Positions 37,232 to 50,419 of a stretch of DNA of 64,000 nt are shown here, piece after piece. The stretch is taken from positions 13,627,317 to 13,691,316 of the forward strand of contig NC_055996.1 of assembly GCF_018446385.1 (NCBI RefSeq). Reading direction: 5' to 3'. The translations under genes were made by a program, and so were the position numbers. Each line of letters begins with the position of its first letter. The first letter of the stretch is position 1. Source of the stretch: Zingiber officinale. Taxonomy: Eukaryota; Streptophyta; Magnoliopsida; Zingiberales; Zingiberaceae. The notes under the pieces are model-generated. The model was not told where the DNA came from, searched no databases, and was given only the letters and a program-made list of their open reading frames with translations.

Positions 37232-40200
37232 ATGGAAAGGTCAGTCGAATAGCATTTAGTGCTGTTTTGACATGCAATGTTGAGACATGATGATCAATTA
37301 ATTGTTATAGGTACAAACTAATTAAAGAAGTTGGAGATGGAACTTTTGGAAGTGTTTGGCGTGCACTTAATAAACTGACTGGACAAATTGTATGTTATTT
37401 CTCTTTACTGTTTATCTATATCTATCAAATGCTATAGCCGTAGTATTTTTTTGTCATCTTTTTCATGTTAGTAAGGTGGTTTTGTAGGTTGCAATTAAGA
37501 AAATGAAGAGGAAATATTACTCATGGGATGAGTGTATGAATCTTCGAGAAGTTAAAGTAAACCACATTTTTTCTGCATTTTGTAACTCATTTATCTTCTT
37601 TTTTATATTTGGTATACTAAAGAAGGTTATAACATTTTTTTTTTTTCAGTCTTTGCGGCGCATGAACCATCCAAATATTGTCAAGCTTAAGGAGGTTATA
37701 AGAGAGAATGATATTTTGTACTTCGTGTTTGAATACATGGTATAACAATTCATATTTTCTTACAGTTTATTTCTATAATAGTCTCAGATATTTAAGAACT
37801 TGCAATCTGTATAGGAATTCAACCTTTTCCAAATTATGAAAGACAGAGGCAAGGGTTTCTCGGAGGCAGAAATTCGTAATTGGTCTTTTCAGATATTTCA
37901 AGCCCTTTCTTACATGCATCATCGTGGCTATTTTCACCGAGACCTTAAGCCTGGTATTGCCTATTGTGATTATATAATTGCTAAGTGGTGTATACATCTT
38001 GAAAATTACTGGACACATTTGGTTTGATTAGTGAATTAACTAAAATGATACATGGTTGTAGTAGTCAGAAAAAACTTGATATTTAACATTGTTCTCTCTT
38101 AAGATCAAGATTTATACTTAAATCGGACGTACTGCATGATCAGAAGCTACAACTACTAGTCATGTTTGTGGTCAAAATAGATATGTTGATAACCTATGTT
38201 ACTAGCGGTGATAACTGAAGTTTAGTCAGGAAAACTTTATAATGAAATGACATATCAACTCAGCAAAGCATATAACAAGCTAGTGAGAAAAAAAGAGAGT
38301 TTTTTTTTAGTAAACGGTCAAGTGTGGCATGGAAGTGTTGCACAGGTACAAGGGAAGGTGAAGAGTCTGAGTACCAGAAGTAATTATTAAAAGCTTTGTT
38401 AGAAAAAATTCTTCAAGGCCACAGTATATAATAGTTAGATGTTAGCTTCCAGAGGCATAACAAGAAATTCTTGTTGGGAAAAGACAATTTTTTTGGTTAA
38501 AACAATTTCATAATCAATGGAGGGATTATAGGCTGTGGAACTTGTTAGTAACTACTTGGGAACCCTAGTAAGAACTTGTTTGCTAGAAAGACCATTGGTC
38601 ATCTTTGTCCAAATATTTCCCAGTTGGTTTATTTCCAACTTGGTTCGTGAAGCTGTTCTTTAGTGTCCTTCATGGTACTTATTCTTAAATGTTATTGTTT
38701 CTTAAGAAATTTAATTTAGAAGTTGGAATTTTGTGAATGAGAGTTCTCGATCTGAATATTGATCCTGTTATGCCCTTGAAAGTCCATTTACGATATTGTT
38801 AGGTTTATGAAAGCCATTTAGCTCATCTTTTTATTCTGAGATATAAAAACAGGAGAAGGCGATAGGGAAACTTTATGTCATTCCATTAGAAATCATAGGT
38901 CATTCTTATGTTCGTAAAAGTCAAGCAATACTAATTTATTTCCAGAGTTAAAACTGTGGCCACATTGATATAGCTTGTGACAGCTTGTATTGAATAGTTC
39001 ACCCCCAAGTCTGATTAATGATATGCTTTTGAAACTTTTTGAAGGTCAGTGTAAATACTTTTCTCAGTTGTCATACATTGAACACATAAAACCATGCTTT
39101 GTTTTATCTGTTCACATCCTTTTCATCAATCTATCTATCACTTAAAGCTGTGAATGCCTGCTATCCAATTTGTTGTTTTCACTAATCACTGGAACTTGAA
39201 CTTGACTTGTTTGGAAATTGATTCATGAATGAAAATATGAAATCATGGATATTCATGTTGTTTCTGCAATTTCTTCAAATATTTGTGTTGATTAAAAGTA
39301 TTCCTAATGTAGGCATATATTTTTGAGGCAATTCTTATTTTAAACATTGTTTGCTGCAATATTCAGAGAACTTATTGGTCACAAAGGACATCATAAAGAT
39401 AGCAGATTTTGGCCTTGCTCGAGAAGTTTGTTCACAACCACCTTACACCGAATATGTTTCTACTCGCTGGTAAACTTCTTATCCCTTTTATCATTAAATT
39501 GTAGTAGTTTTACATATTCTGACTTTCCTATCCATGAATGTGCTAGGTACCGGGCACCTGAAGTCTTGTTGCAGTCATCCATGTATGATGCCTCAGTAGG
39601 TAAGTTATTAATCAATGACAAACTTGTCAGTCTAAAGCTATGTTTATGTGATTAGTTATATTTGTCGCATTTCTCTTGGTTTAGATATGTGGGCAATGGG
39701 TGCTATCATGGCAGAACTATTTACTCTAAGGCCACTTTTTCCCGGTGCAAGGTAATCATGATGATTCACTTATGTAATTCATTTGAAAAAGCTAAAACTG
39801 TGGCTTTCTATTTAGTTTATTATCTTGTTTAGTTTGTTTTACAATTGACAAGGATTTTTGTATAAACTAAACTTAAATGATAAACTGCAAAGTTGTGTGC
39901 TGTTCACTGATCAGATTTCATAAAAATTAATAAATGCAAAAATAATTACATCCTTAAAGACAATTTGCTAGACTAAAAAATCAACTCACTGATCAAGTTG
40001 CTTTACTCACATGGAAAATTTTCTGCTTTTATGATTATTTCTACTGGGATATTCTTTGAGCATTAAATCTCATTCAGAATTGTGGTTTTTGATAAACCTT
40101 TTAATATATGTTGAGAAAACTCAGGGTGAACTATGACTAGCCTTTTGTTTCTAGATTCAAAGTTTTGCCTACACTATTATTATAGAATGAATTTATATTC

Positions 40201-43200
40201 CAATTTAATTTCATTTTAGTTTTCATAAAGTGCTTGACCAGCGAGGCAATCCCCAGGATTAGGATACAGAAGAACTATAATTGAAGTGTTAACTCCACTT
40301 GGTTATTCTTTTAATGTGTTCAATTTTCCTACTCATTTCTTTCTTGTGTATTATTTCTTTCCCCCTTCTGTTTTACAGTGAAGTGGACGAGATCTACAAG
40401 ATCTGCAGTGTGATTGGTAGTCCAAATGAGAAATCTTGGGCTGAAGGGTTGCAGCTTGCAGATGTGATGAAATATCAGTTTCCTGTGGTAATTTGTTTGC
40501 AAAGTTGTATCCACAAATGCTGGTGACTTGCATAGCGTCAGTCAGCTGTTTGTTATACAAACTGGATTCTACAGTGGCAATTTACTGATAATATGTTCTA
40601 TCTGAGATATTATCTACTAGTGCACCAGTCATCCTGTCCTGTAATTCATTTTCTACTGAAATGAGTGTACTGTTGCATTTTTTTCCAGAACCAAAAGATT
40701 TTTTTTTCATGCATCAGTCAGAAATTATTTTCTTGGATTTTGAGACCTGATGTCCTTGTTGAGCCCACCATTAAGCATTCTTCTAAACTTGTAGCCACCC
40801 AGCTCATTCTCTGTGAGTATTAATTGTTAAAGTTATGTTGAACAAGTGAATATAAACCTCATCAAACCAGCTCTATGAATAATTAGAAGTGGGAAGGGGA
40901 AGGAGAGATGCATTGAGTTGATTATCACATGCAATTTTTTGCTTTATAACTGGTGACTTGAGAAGCGAAGTAAATGAATGTTAATGGAAAGATTGGGATT
41001 AAAAATGTAGGAAGGTATTCTGGATGTTACTCTTCTTGTTTGGTAACTTTTCATGGAGAGTAGCTATTCTATTAGTTAATTTAATTGTCTTAGATATTTT
41101 GGTTTTGAGGACTTTTGCATGCTTATTATTTGGTCATTTGGTTTCACTTTACACATTTTTTCCTTTCTCGTGCGCATTTGCGCATAACAACTCCATTGAT
41201 CCAGACATGTAGACAAATGCTCATTTCTCCCCCATTCCATTCCTCCTCTTTCTGGTACACTTTTTTTACTAAATGTGATTGCTTGAGACTAGTTTCTTTT
41301 TTAATGCCCATCATAACATTTTAAGAGGTGTCATGGTTTCTTAGGTTGGTAAAAAAACAAATGCAAATTCTTTTGTTCTCAAAGATTTTAGTTGTCTGAA
41401 TGCATGTTAAAATTCATTGTAGATGTTACAAGCGTGAAAGTCATCAGTTCTTAGGGACAAGCCTCTCTGTTCTTATTTGCTTCTATTTCATTGGATTACT
41501 TATTTCTTAGGTTGTGCTGGTTGCTGCAATCTTTTTTCTTCAAGAGTTTCTATCTACCAATTTCTAGTGTCACAAAGGCTTATATCATCATGGTGTTGCT
41601 ATATCTCATGTATTGTTGTGTAATATAATATACCATCAATGTGAAACATAACTTTGTTTCTTGCACAAACTTTATTAAAAAGGTTTTTTTTTCCTGTTCC
41701 GGCAGTGTTCTGGTGTCCATCTATCGTCACTAATTCCATCAGCCAGTGAAGAGGCAGTCAATCTAATTTCAGTAAGCTTTGTTGACTTTATCTGGATGTT
41801 TTTACAAGAGACAAATATATTCTTTATGCCATATTAGCTGAATCATTTTGTTCCATTAGTAAGTTTTATGTGCTATTAATGTTACATGTAGGCACTTTGT
41901 TCCTGGGATCCATGCCAGAGACCAAAAGCCGCTGAAACTCTTCAGCATCCCTTCTTTCAAGTGAGCATCTCCTTCCTTTAGAATTGTGTTTGCACATAAA
42001 TTTATGCTGGTTTTTGAACGTGAACAGGTGCTAATACTATCATTATTGTTGCAGTCTTGCTTTCATATCCATCCACCTCTTCATTCTAGGGAGGGAAGAT
42101 TATCTCACACGCCTCCTGGTTCGTGTTAATTATTTTGCATCCTTATTCCCATGCTTTCAGTATCACATAACATTCTCAAACTTCTCAAACTCTATTTTGT
42201 TCCAGTTGGGATTAAGGGAGCTATGGAGCAGCATAGTAGTAGAAGAAATTCAGCTGGATCTCTTTCTGTTACAAGATCAGCTAATAATGTTGTGCTAACA
42301 AAGGCGAATTCTCCTCTGAGAGCTGGTATTTTCTTATGTAGTTTGACATTGAGCATCGCATAAAATAGGAACATCAGATTTAAAAGATGAAAATTAATAT
42401 GGCACAATTGAACTTGTGAAATCACATTAAATTTCTGATTTTTAGTTTGTTAACTCAGTAGACTTGATCATTACCTCACTCTATCTGGTAGATCTTCATC
42501 ACCTATATCACTAGCTGCAATTTAGGAATTCAATCAAACATGGCCCTGAATTTGTTACTAAGATGGAAAATCTATTCCAGTGTTGATTAATGAAGCTGAA
42601 AATCTCTGAAACTCAACATCAGACTTACTGTTGGAAAGGAACCCATTAGTTATTATTGAAGTTACAAAGGCACAGCTCATAAACTGTTGATTGAGATATC
42701 AAAATCTTTGCAATTGATTTGCAAGTTTAACTAAGAAGATCACAATGATAATTGGATAACAATCCTAACATTTTTAGTTTCTGTTATATTCATAGGTAGA
42801 AACCAACTGAAATTTATGCTGTATGAAAATATGATTAGTCTGACTACAAAATGTGGGGAAAAAAAGACTAGTATAAACTTCCATCTAGAGCTAAATTTTT
42901 ATCTTCCTTTGCTTTTTATAGGTGCACAGAGGAAACTGGAAATGGATAAACAGGTGAGCTACTTGCAGATTTTCTTGGTGGCCTCTTTGTATTCTACCTT
43001 TTTTTTTCGTCTCATTTATATGCTATTATTGTTCACTGCAACTAGGAACTCGAAAAAAGAGAGAAATCTGTGAAGGACAACCTGAAGCAATCTCGCTATA
43101 AACCACCTGCAAGAAACGTTCCAGGCAAATATACTTTCTGTGCCTGCCATTTCACTATGATTTTCTGCTTCTTTTTTTAGCATTCTTTGATCGTCCATCT

Positions 43201-43448
43201 GTCTTCATGCAGCATACTCAGGCCACAGCACTCGTAAGATGGCCGATTCGCGAGAGAAGATGTGTGCTGAAACAGCGGACAAACTGGCACGGATGTCAGT
43301 GAGCTCTGGCACACAGCTGAAGAGCACAAGACTGCCCCCGCCACCACCTCCAATGAAAGCCGGTGGTTGGCACGGCCGAACGGATTTTCTCGCTCGATCA
43401 CATGAGATTCCTTCGGCCAAAAGGTACTCGAGGAAAGTCATGGGCTGA
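37232..43448 (+). CDS. CDK-like protein kinase, MHK/CDKF-4 type
   Basis: I resolve 16 exons: 37232-37239, 37311-37389, 37488-37556, 37650-37739, 37815-37953, 39367-39469, 39547-39599, 39685-39751, 40379-40487, 41706-41771, 41892-41960, 42055-42118, 42206-42325, 42922-42953, 43046-43124, 43213-43448. The total is 1,383 nt, 460 aa, and all phases join. The kinase domain fills the first 290 residues: [30 protein letters not shown] in place of PSTAIRE, HRDLKPENLL, DFGLA, activation loop [14 protein letters not shown], and the CMGC insert. The C-terminal tail is basic with a PPPPPP run. The length and the TEY loop match plant MHK (MAK homologous kinase, CDKF-4), a relative of animal MAK/ICK kinases. 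Intron 15 uses a GC donor. An AATAAA lies at 43,510. Confidence 0.9.
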
Positions 43449-44070
43449 GATTCCTGCGCCCTTGGCGCATGCTGGCCTCAGGGTCGACGACTTGCAAGCT
43501 TCCAGTAAAAATAAATATATCTCGACTGCTAATCTGTATATTCCTTGCCCGTTTGCTCGAGTTGCTTCTGGTTAATCTGCTTGGAAATTAACACAATGAA
43601 ATCTGTGAACGTTTGCTAGTTTTGCCTGGTATTTTGCTGAGAAAGTGTTTTAGGGTGAATGCGGGTTGGCTAGGCCAATTGTATTAGATTCAATCTTTAT
43701 TATTGAATTTCTAAGTCAATGGTATTTTAAATGACATATTTAATGCAATACAAAAAAAAAAACAATTATGAATTTGAATGATACCTTTTCAATATAAAAA
43801 CTTTCTTCCTAGAGCAATTGCTCAATGACTTATGATAATATTAACTAACTAAACAAATTAGGGAGAGCAATTTACATTCCTAACGGAGATTACAGTTTTG
43901 TAGCTTATTACAAGTCAAACACTGCTCTGCATGGTTCCCCAAAATTATTCTACTATCCTCCCAGTGCACAATATTACTTCAAGTTCAACAACAACAAATA
44001 TACCATCAATGATTAACCACAATGACTGTTTTATATGGCCGGTGTATCGCAAACCTACTTCGCCATCCTA
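43449..44070. other. Convergent intergenic region (two 3' ends)
   Basis: It lies tail-to-tail between the kinase gene (+) and the MYB gene (-). It contains a likely poly(A) signal AATAAA at 43,510-43,515 for the kinase gene and otherwise AT-rich sequence. No ORF with a recognisable product. Confidence 0.6.
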
Positions 44071-45117
44071 TCACACTGCTGCCTGTGCGTAACTAGTTCC
44101 CCAGCCGACCAAGTCAATGTCTTCGTCCATCCATCTACCAAACTCATAATTAAGATCATAATTAAGACCACTAATCTCATTGCTTGACATCATCATTACG
44201 TCGAATAACTGCTCCTCGCCACCGAGCTCAAAGTGTTGCATATCGAGATGATCAGGAGGAGCGTCGACTCGCGGGCTCAAGTCTTTTTGATTGTTCATCT
44301 TCAGGTTGAGGTCATCAATAGACATTGATCTTCTGCTCAAGTGCGTATTCCAGTGGTTCTTGATCTCGTTGTCCGTTCGTCCGGGCAATCTTCTAGCAAT
44401 CAACGACCATCTAGAAAAAAAATTAATCAATATTTTTTTAATATATATATATATATATAAAACTTGTGGAAAAGGAACGAATCCGGTAAAAAATAAAAAT
44501 CCAATCGTAGATCAATCATTTGTATCGGCTCCCATCTTTTCGTATCACGCGTAGTTGTCGCTATTGAAGACAACAACGAGTCACGTGGCATAGTTCCGTT
44601 GGATCAGTACGGCTAAAACTTTTCCTTAATAAAATAATATAAAATCGACAAAAATAAAATTTATATCTATTTAAAAAAAAAAAACAATTTGGGCCCGACT
44701 GACCTGTTGCCGAGAAGGTTATGAAGTCGAATGATAAGATCCTCTTCCTCGTCGGTGATGTTCCCTCTCTTGATGCCCGGCCTCAAATAGTTCAACCACC
44801 TCAACCGGCAGCTCTTGCCACATCTCTTCAGCCCTACACATAACGAAGAAGAAGAAGATGTTAAACTTGATTAATTAGCAAAAATGGAAATTAATTAAGG
44901 TTAATTAATTAATTAATCGCGTACCGGCTTCGGCAGGAAGGGTTCTCCAGTTCTTTTCGCCATGGCACTGGACGTACTCCGCCAGCTTGCGATCCTCCTC
45001 CGCAGTCCACGTTCCTCTGTTCACCACCATGCTCACCACTCCTTTCTTCTTCCTCCTGCTCTTCCCCTCCCTCTCCTCCTTCCTCTTCCCCGTCTTCATT
45101 AAATGTGGATGTACCAT
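44071..45117 (-). CDS. R2R3-MYB transcription factor
   Basis: Three exons on the minus strand: 45117-44925, 44833-44704, 44410-44071. All have GT-AG introns at the usual R2R3-MYB positions, giving 220 aa. R2 begins at [17 protein letters not shown] and R3 at [18 protein letters not shown], with the regularly spaced Trp residues (first R3 Trp replaced by Ile, as is normal). R3 carries the bHLH-interaction signature D-L-x2-R-x3-L-x6-L-x3-R. The short acidic C terminus ends in a [10 protein letters not shown] tail with no repressor (EAR) motif seen. Members with this signature act in the nucleus with bHLH and WD40 partners to control flavonoid or epidermal-cell programmes. The exact subgroup is not determined. 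The start at 45,117 fits the TATA boxes; an in-frame ATG at 45,228 would lie upstream of them. Confidence 0.88.
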
Positions 45118-45158
45118 TGTACCTTCTGCCCGCAGGCAGCAGCAGTCTTGCAGTTGCT

Positions 45159-45210
45159 CATATATAACGTAGCAGAGACAAGTGTACTGTTGCATGGGGC
45201 CATATATATT
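45159..45210 (-). promoter_or_regulatory. TATA boxes of the MYB gene
   Basis: Two candidates on the minus strand are TTATATATG at 45,167-45,159 and AATATATATG at 45,210-45,201. The upstream one would give a 5' UTR of roughly 60 bases to the ATG at 45,117. The other would leave almost none, so the upstream box is preferred. Confidence 0.45.
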
Positions 45211-46470
45211 CCTTGCCACCCAATGCATGCATGACGGAGACTATTCTCATACCAGTACGTACTCTGCGGTAAACCCTGCAGTAGTCTCTATCTACTGCCC
45301 AAAGAAAAAGAGAGAAGAATAAGAAGAAAGGTTGGTGAGATTTGCTGGACGAATCGCTTTGATTACTGATCGAGAATAATTAATTCATGTGTGTGGTTTG
45401 GCTTTTCTAATAAAGTGTGGCCCTCTGCAGCTTTTTTTTGCATCCAGGCAATTGTTTTTTCCTCGTTTTTTTTTAAAATTAAAATAAAATTAAAATTAAA
45501 AAGTAGTGAGGATGCAGATTTACGTATTGCTCGTGAACTGAGAACGTCATGTATAAGAATAAGTTAGGTGAAGCGCACAAAGCAGAGTTAGTTGGGGAAT
45601 AAGTTAGTTTTAGTCTTTTTTTTTTAAATTTATGTATTTTATTTTTTTTAGAAAATATTTTTTTATTAAAACAAAGAGTGACGTCAAATAAAAATAAAAT
45701 AATGACTTAAGAGATAGTGGAATAAAAACAAAATGAAAAAGCAGAAGGGACATTTTTTTATGTCTATATTTAGATTAATAAAAGTGGCATATTTTTATTT
45801 TTGAGACCAGAATAAACGAAAATAACAAGGACAGTGGCATATTTTTATTTTTGACGTAGACAGTTGATGTCGGCTAGTTGTTTTACCTAGGACAAAGCTA
45901 GTTAATTTTACGGGATTAAATTACGGATATGTGACAATTTAAATATTTTATAATGGCATCATAGTCCCGGGACTATGTTGCTTTACATATCAACTTAGGG
46001 CATGATGTTAAGCTCCTTCGATCATTATAAATCCTAATTAGCTTTTAATTTTGTACGAATTTATGACTTTAGCAAAATTAACTTGTACATACAAATCGTA
46101 TAATACTCAATCTGATTGGCAGCTCTACTTGTGAATCGTCTAATATCATCTTTTAATGTATAACTCGTTTGGTATAGTTTACTAAACCGATTGATACAGT
46201 CCGATCTCGGAGCGGTTGATAAAAGCCAAGCCACTCCTACCAGCCCTACAAGTCCTAGTTCAAGTTCTAAAAGACTTGTTGGTGTAGAATTGAGCAGTGC
46301 CTTGATATATATACTGAAGCATCTACCTTTCTTCTTAAGAATCATCCATGCCTTAGCTCATCTGTTGTTCCAACAAGGCCTCTGAGACTTTCGGTTGGAT
46401 AAGGAAATAAAAGAGTTTTCTCATACTACTAGAGATTTAGGACGCTCGGGTTCAAGACTACGGTTGAACT
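45211..46470. other. Intergenic region upstream of the MYB gene
   Basis: AT-rich with poly-A/T tracts. GTACGT and a CTGCAG site occur near 45,255-45,285, within the presumed MYB promoter. No supported gene; short ORFs near 46,061-46,385 lack domains. Confidence 0.5.
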
Positions 46471-47833
46471 TGTTAGATTATAGTTTTTAGGATAATTTGT
46501 TTTTTTTTTCTTTTGTATTTAGGGTTTAAGATTTCTTAATTGATTTCTTAATTTAATTATATAAGGACTTATCTTCATTATTTTTACTATGAATTTTGGA
46601 TTTAATAATATAACTAGATTTTTTTTTTAAATTTCTATATGGTATCAGAGCGGTTCTCCTTCTCTGACCTAATTTTTTCTATTGCCCCTGTTATTGCTTT
46701 CTGTCGTCTCCTATTGCTACTGTCGATTTCGGCGCCGACACCCTATGCTGTCGTTTTGACACCGACATTTTTTTTCTACCAATTTTGGCATTGACGCCCT
46801 GTGCTGCCGATTTTGACGTCGATGCTCTTTTCTGTCGATTTCGATGCCGACCCCCTATGTTGTCGATTTCAGCACCGACATCCTTTTTCTGTTGATTTTG
46901 GCACCAACGTCCTATCCTACCGATTTCTACGCCGACATCTTTTTTGCCTTGAATTCTTTGTGCGACTACGAGTCATCTTAACACCAGTTTTTACAAATCG
47001 TACATATGTGCATCCTTACGGTTTGGTTATTTTGAGCATTATTCGTTTTGTCATCATGACTGATCATACAGATGTTTCAAGGAAATCTTATCCGTATATG
47101 TTAGAGCAGTTTCAATAGTTCTTTACTTCACAACTTTCTGTCACATTAGTTTTCTCTCATATATATAGGTTTGTCATCGTCTAGTATTTCAGATATATCT
47201 ACATCCTTGTGGATTTTGAACTATGGTGTCTCCCATCACATGTTATCTAATATATTATCTTTTATTTCTTTTCTCCCAGTTTATCTATATCTATTGTGAT
47301 TGCTAATAGTATGTCTATGTCATTAATTAATAGATGTTGGTTCAATTGTTACATCTTATTTATCTCTTACTAATATTTATTATATTCTGAGTCTTACTTT
47401 AAATCTTATTTCTATTAGTCAATTATGTGAGTTTGGATACCTAGTCTCTTTTTCTTCATTCAATTATTATGTTCAAGACCCACAATCTTAGAGGCTGATT
47501 AGGATAAGTCATGGGCAAGGAGGACTCTATGTTTTAGATCAACTCAAAGTATGAGAAGTTGTATCTTCGAGTGTGGATTTATCATCTTTTCATTTGAGTC
47601 GTTCATCTCCTGATTTTTATTTGTGGCACTCTCATTTAGGTCATGTTTCAGCATCTCGTTTATAGTTTTTAGCTTCTACAGGAGTATTAAAATTTTTTAA
47701 AAGTTCTGATATTTCTGATTGTAGTAGTTGTAAACTGGCCAAATTTCTTACATTATCATTTTCTAAAAGTCTTTCTTTTTCTTCTACTCCATTTGATCTT
47801 ATTTATTCTGATGTGTAGGGACCCCTCCTATTC
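46471..47833 (+). mobile_element. Ty1/copia remnant (5' part), cut by the CACTA element
   Basis: A short candidate LTR starts TGTTAGATTATAG at 46,471, has ATTATATAAGG near 46,557-46,567, and is followed by a perfect initiator tRNA-Met primer site TGGTATCAGAGC at 46,640-46,651. Further on, a decayed frame gives the copia pre-integrase block DFYLWHSHLGHVSASRL (near 47,610-47,670). The integrase Cys pair in CSSCKLAKF follows, then PFDLIYSDV and a stop where Trp of the SDVWGP motif is expected (about 47,815). The homology ends at 47,833 exactly where the CACTA end begins. Gag is unrecognisable. Confidence 0.8.
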
Positions 47834-48339
47834 CACTATAAAAAAATCATGTGAATAACGACGGAATCTCTGACTAGAATTAATTTCAGTTTGTATTTAT
47901 TGACTGATTTATATTCAGTCGGTAATCACTGACTGGAATAAATTCAATTGGAGATTATTGACTGAATGTCAATTTCAGTCGATAAATACCGACTGAAAAT
48001 GAATGCAGTTGGTGAACTACCGATGGAACTGACATTTCATCGGAAACTACCAATGGAATTGACATCCCGTCGGAAAACTCCAACCCTAAACTGTGGAAGC
48101 GTGGCGTGGATTTGACATTTTCTGACTGAAATGGATTCAATCGGTAATTCCAAATAAAAACTAGGGCACAGGCTTTCTCACACGCACATGACCTCCTCTC
48201 CTTTTCCCGACAATCAGTGAACCCCTCTTCCGTTCTCGGCGATCAGCAACCCCTCTCCTCTCCTAATTTGGGCGACTCGGAGTACGCTCCTCTCCTCCTC
48301 CCTCCTCTCTTCTTGTCAATTTCTCACGCGCACACGAGG

Positions 48340-48925
48340 CGGCCTCAGGCTTGCTCACGGTCAGCCGCCGCAGGCTTGCTCGGGATTGGTCGCCGCAGGC
48401 CTACTTGCAACCGGCAGGCTGCTGCAGTGGCCTGTTCGTGGCTCGCCGAGGCCTACTCGCGACCGGCCGGCTGCTGCAATGGCATGTTTGCGGTCGGCCG
48501 ACCATCGCATTGGCCTGCTAGCGGCCGGCTGCCGCAGTGGCCTACTGGCGGCCGGCCTCCGTAGTGGCCTGCTGGCGGTCGGCCTTCGCAGTGGCCTGCT
48601 GGCAGGCGGCCTCCACAGTGGCCTGCTAGCTGCCGGCCTCCGCAGTGGCCTGCTCGCGGCCAACAGCCGCAGTGGCTTGCTCGCGGTCGGCCGCCGCACT
48701 GCACTGCTCGCCGCCGACCGTCGTAGTGCCCTGCTCACGGTCGGCCGCCGCAGTGCCGTGCTCGTGGTCGGCCGTCGCAGTGCCTTACTCACGGCCGGCC
48801 GCCACAATGCCCTGCTCGCGGTCGGCCGCCGCAGTGGCCTGCTCGCGGTCGGCTGCCACAGTTACCTGTTCGCGGCCACAACCGACCGTCGCAGGGGCCT
48901 GCTCGCGGCCAGCTGTAGGCGCTTG
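48340..48925. repeat. GC-rich 27-bp minisatellite inside the CACTA element
   Basis: About 20 imperfect tandem copies of a 27-bp unit like AGTGGCCTGCTCGCGG plus TCGGCCGCCGC. Because 27 is a multiple of three, reading frames stay open on both strands and give repetitive Ala/Gly/Leu/Arg-rich frames (for example 48,386-48,946). I do not regard these as genes. The array is extremely rich in CpG and sits between the CACTA subterminal repeats and the transposase. Confidence 0.85.
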
Positions 48926-49517
48926 CTCAGCCGTAGAGGTTTTTAATAGTTTCATTACATATTTGTGGCTAATATCTATTTATTTGAACCTCTTTAAACT
49001 CATGCAGAGGATCTCAAATATTTGAGACAAACAAAACTTAGATGTGATGTTCAGGTGGATTTGGTAATTTGCATGGCCATTGTTCTATAAATTAGATTTG
49101 TTTTACTTGCATTATCTTTTATTTATTAGAGTTAGTTTTATTATATATATTTCTATTTCATTTAATGATACCCTAAGCAATGACATGAGTTTATTGGAAA
49201 TTCTAAGTGTATAATGATACCTTATGCAATAACATAAAATTCTAAGTTTGTAATGATACCCTAAGCAATGCCATTATATTCTAAATTTATCATTCATTTA
49301 CTTTAGTGTAGAGGGGATTTTTGGTAATATGATACAAAGATCATGAGATGAAATTGAGCTCATGCTTTATTTAAGCTTATTTCAAATTATACAAGTTTAA
49401 TAATATTTCAAATTATATTCTCATTAGGTAACAATATATATGAACAAACCTTGAATGTACAATTGATTAGAGAATATATTTATCAGAGATGATTTTATTG
49501 CTGAAGTTGAATAGTTT
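48926..49517 (+). other. AT-rich spacer between minisatellite and transposase
   Basis: Contains a short repeated phrase AATGATACC.TA.GCAAT.ACAT (49,160-49,275, three copies). No domain seen. Part may be the first transposase exon or intron in decayed form. Confidence 0.4.
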
Positions 49518-50419
49518 GTGAATTTTACTAAAAGCCGTCTAGAATGTATGAATGATGTCGAGTTACGGTGTCCGTGCAATCATAAAAAATATCAAAATAG
49601 AGCTTTTCGTGATGAGGATACTATAAAAATACATATATGTAGAAATAGTTTTATGTCAAATTATTACAATTGTTACTGTCATAGAGAGCCTTATTTAAAT
49701 GAACCAATTGGGTCTTCCGGTGGTTTGCCATCTGGGACAACTATTACCGTTCCTGAAGCATAAACTAATATTGATATTGAAATACAATCAATGGTTCATG
49801 ATGCGATGAATGCAGTTAATTATTCCAATATAGATGCAATAACAACACTTGAATATCAGCAACTATATGAAATGTTAAAGATTAGTGAAAGAGAAGTGTG
49901 GGAAGACATTTTTTCTAATAATTCGTAACTATCAGCTACTGTAAGGTTATTGAATATGAAAGAAGAACATCATTTTTCTGAAAGATGTTACGATGACATC
50001 TGTCAATTGATGTTAGAGTTGCTCCCTGCAAATAACATAATGACTAATAGCTTCTATAAAATAAAGATATTAATCAAAGGTTTAGGTTTGTTTGTAAAGA
50101 AGATTGATTGTTGTATAAACAACTGTATGATATTTTGGAATGAAGATAGTGATATGAATGAATGCAAAATATGTACTTACCCTCGTTTTAAGCATCGTAC
50201 TCATATATCAGGAAAGAAAAAGAAAAATATTATTTGGAAAGTGATATATTATTTTCTGTTAACTGCTAGACTTCAACGCTTGCATGCATCTGCCACTACA
50301 GCTTGCCACATGATGTAGTATCATGAGCATGAGCATGAGCACGAAGGAGGTATAATGTGTCATCTTTATGATTCCCCTATATGAAAATATCTTGATATTG
50401 TATTTCCCTCCTTTACAAT

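Noticed and set aside
48340..48925. Regular repeats resembling a CRISPR array
   Set aside because: Units abut without unique spacers, they vary in sequence, and the host is a plant.
48386..48946. Long open frames on both strands in a GC-rich block, as if a repetitive protein
   Set aside because: The frames follow from a 27-bp tandem unit (nine codons) and are open on both strands; no start context, splice pattern or domain.
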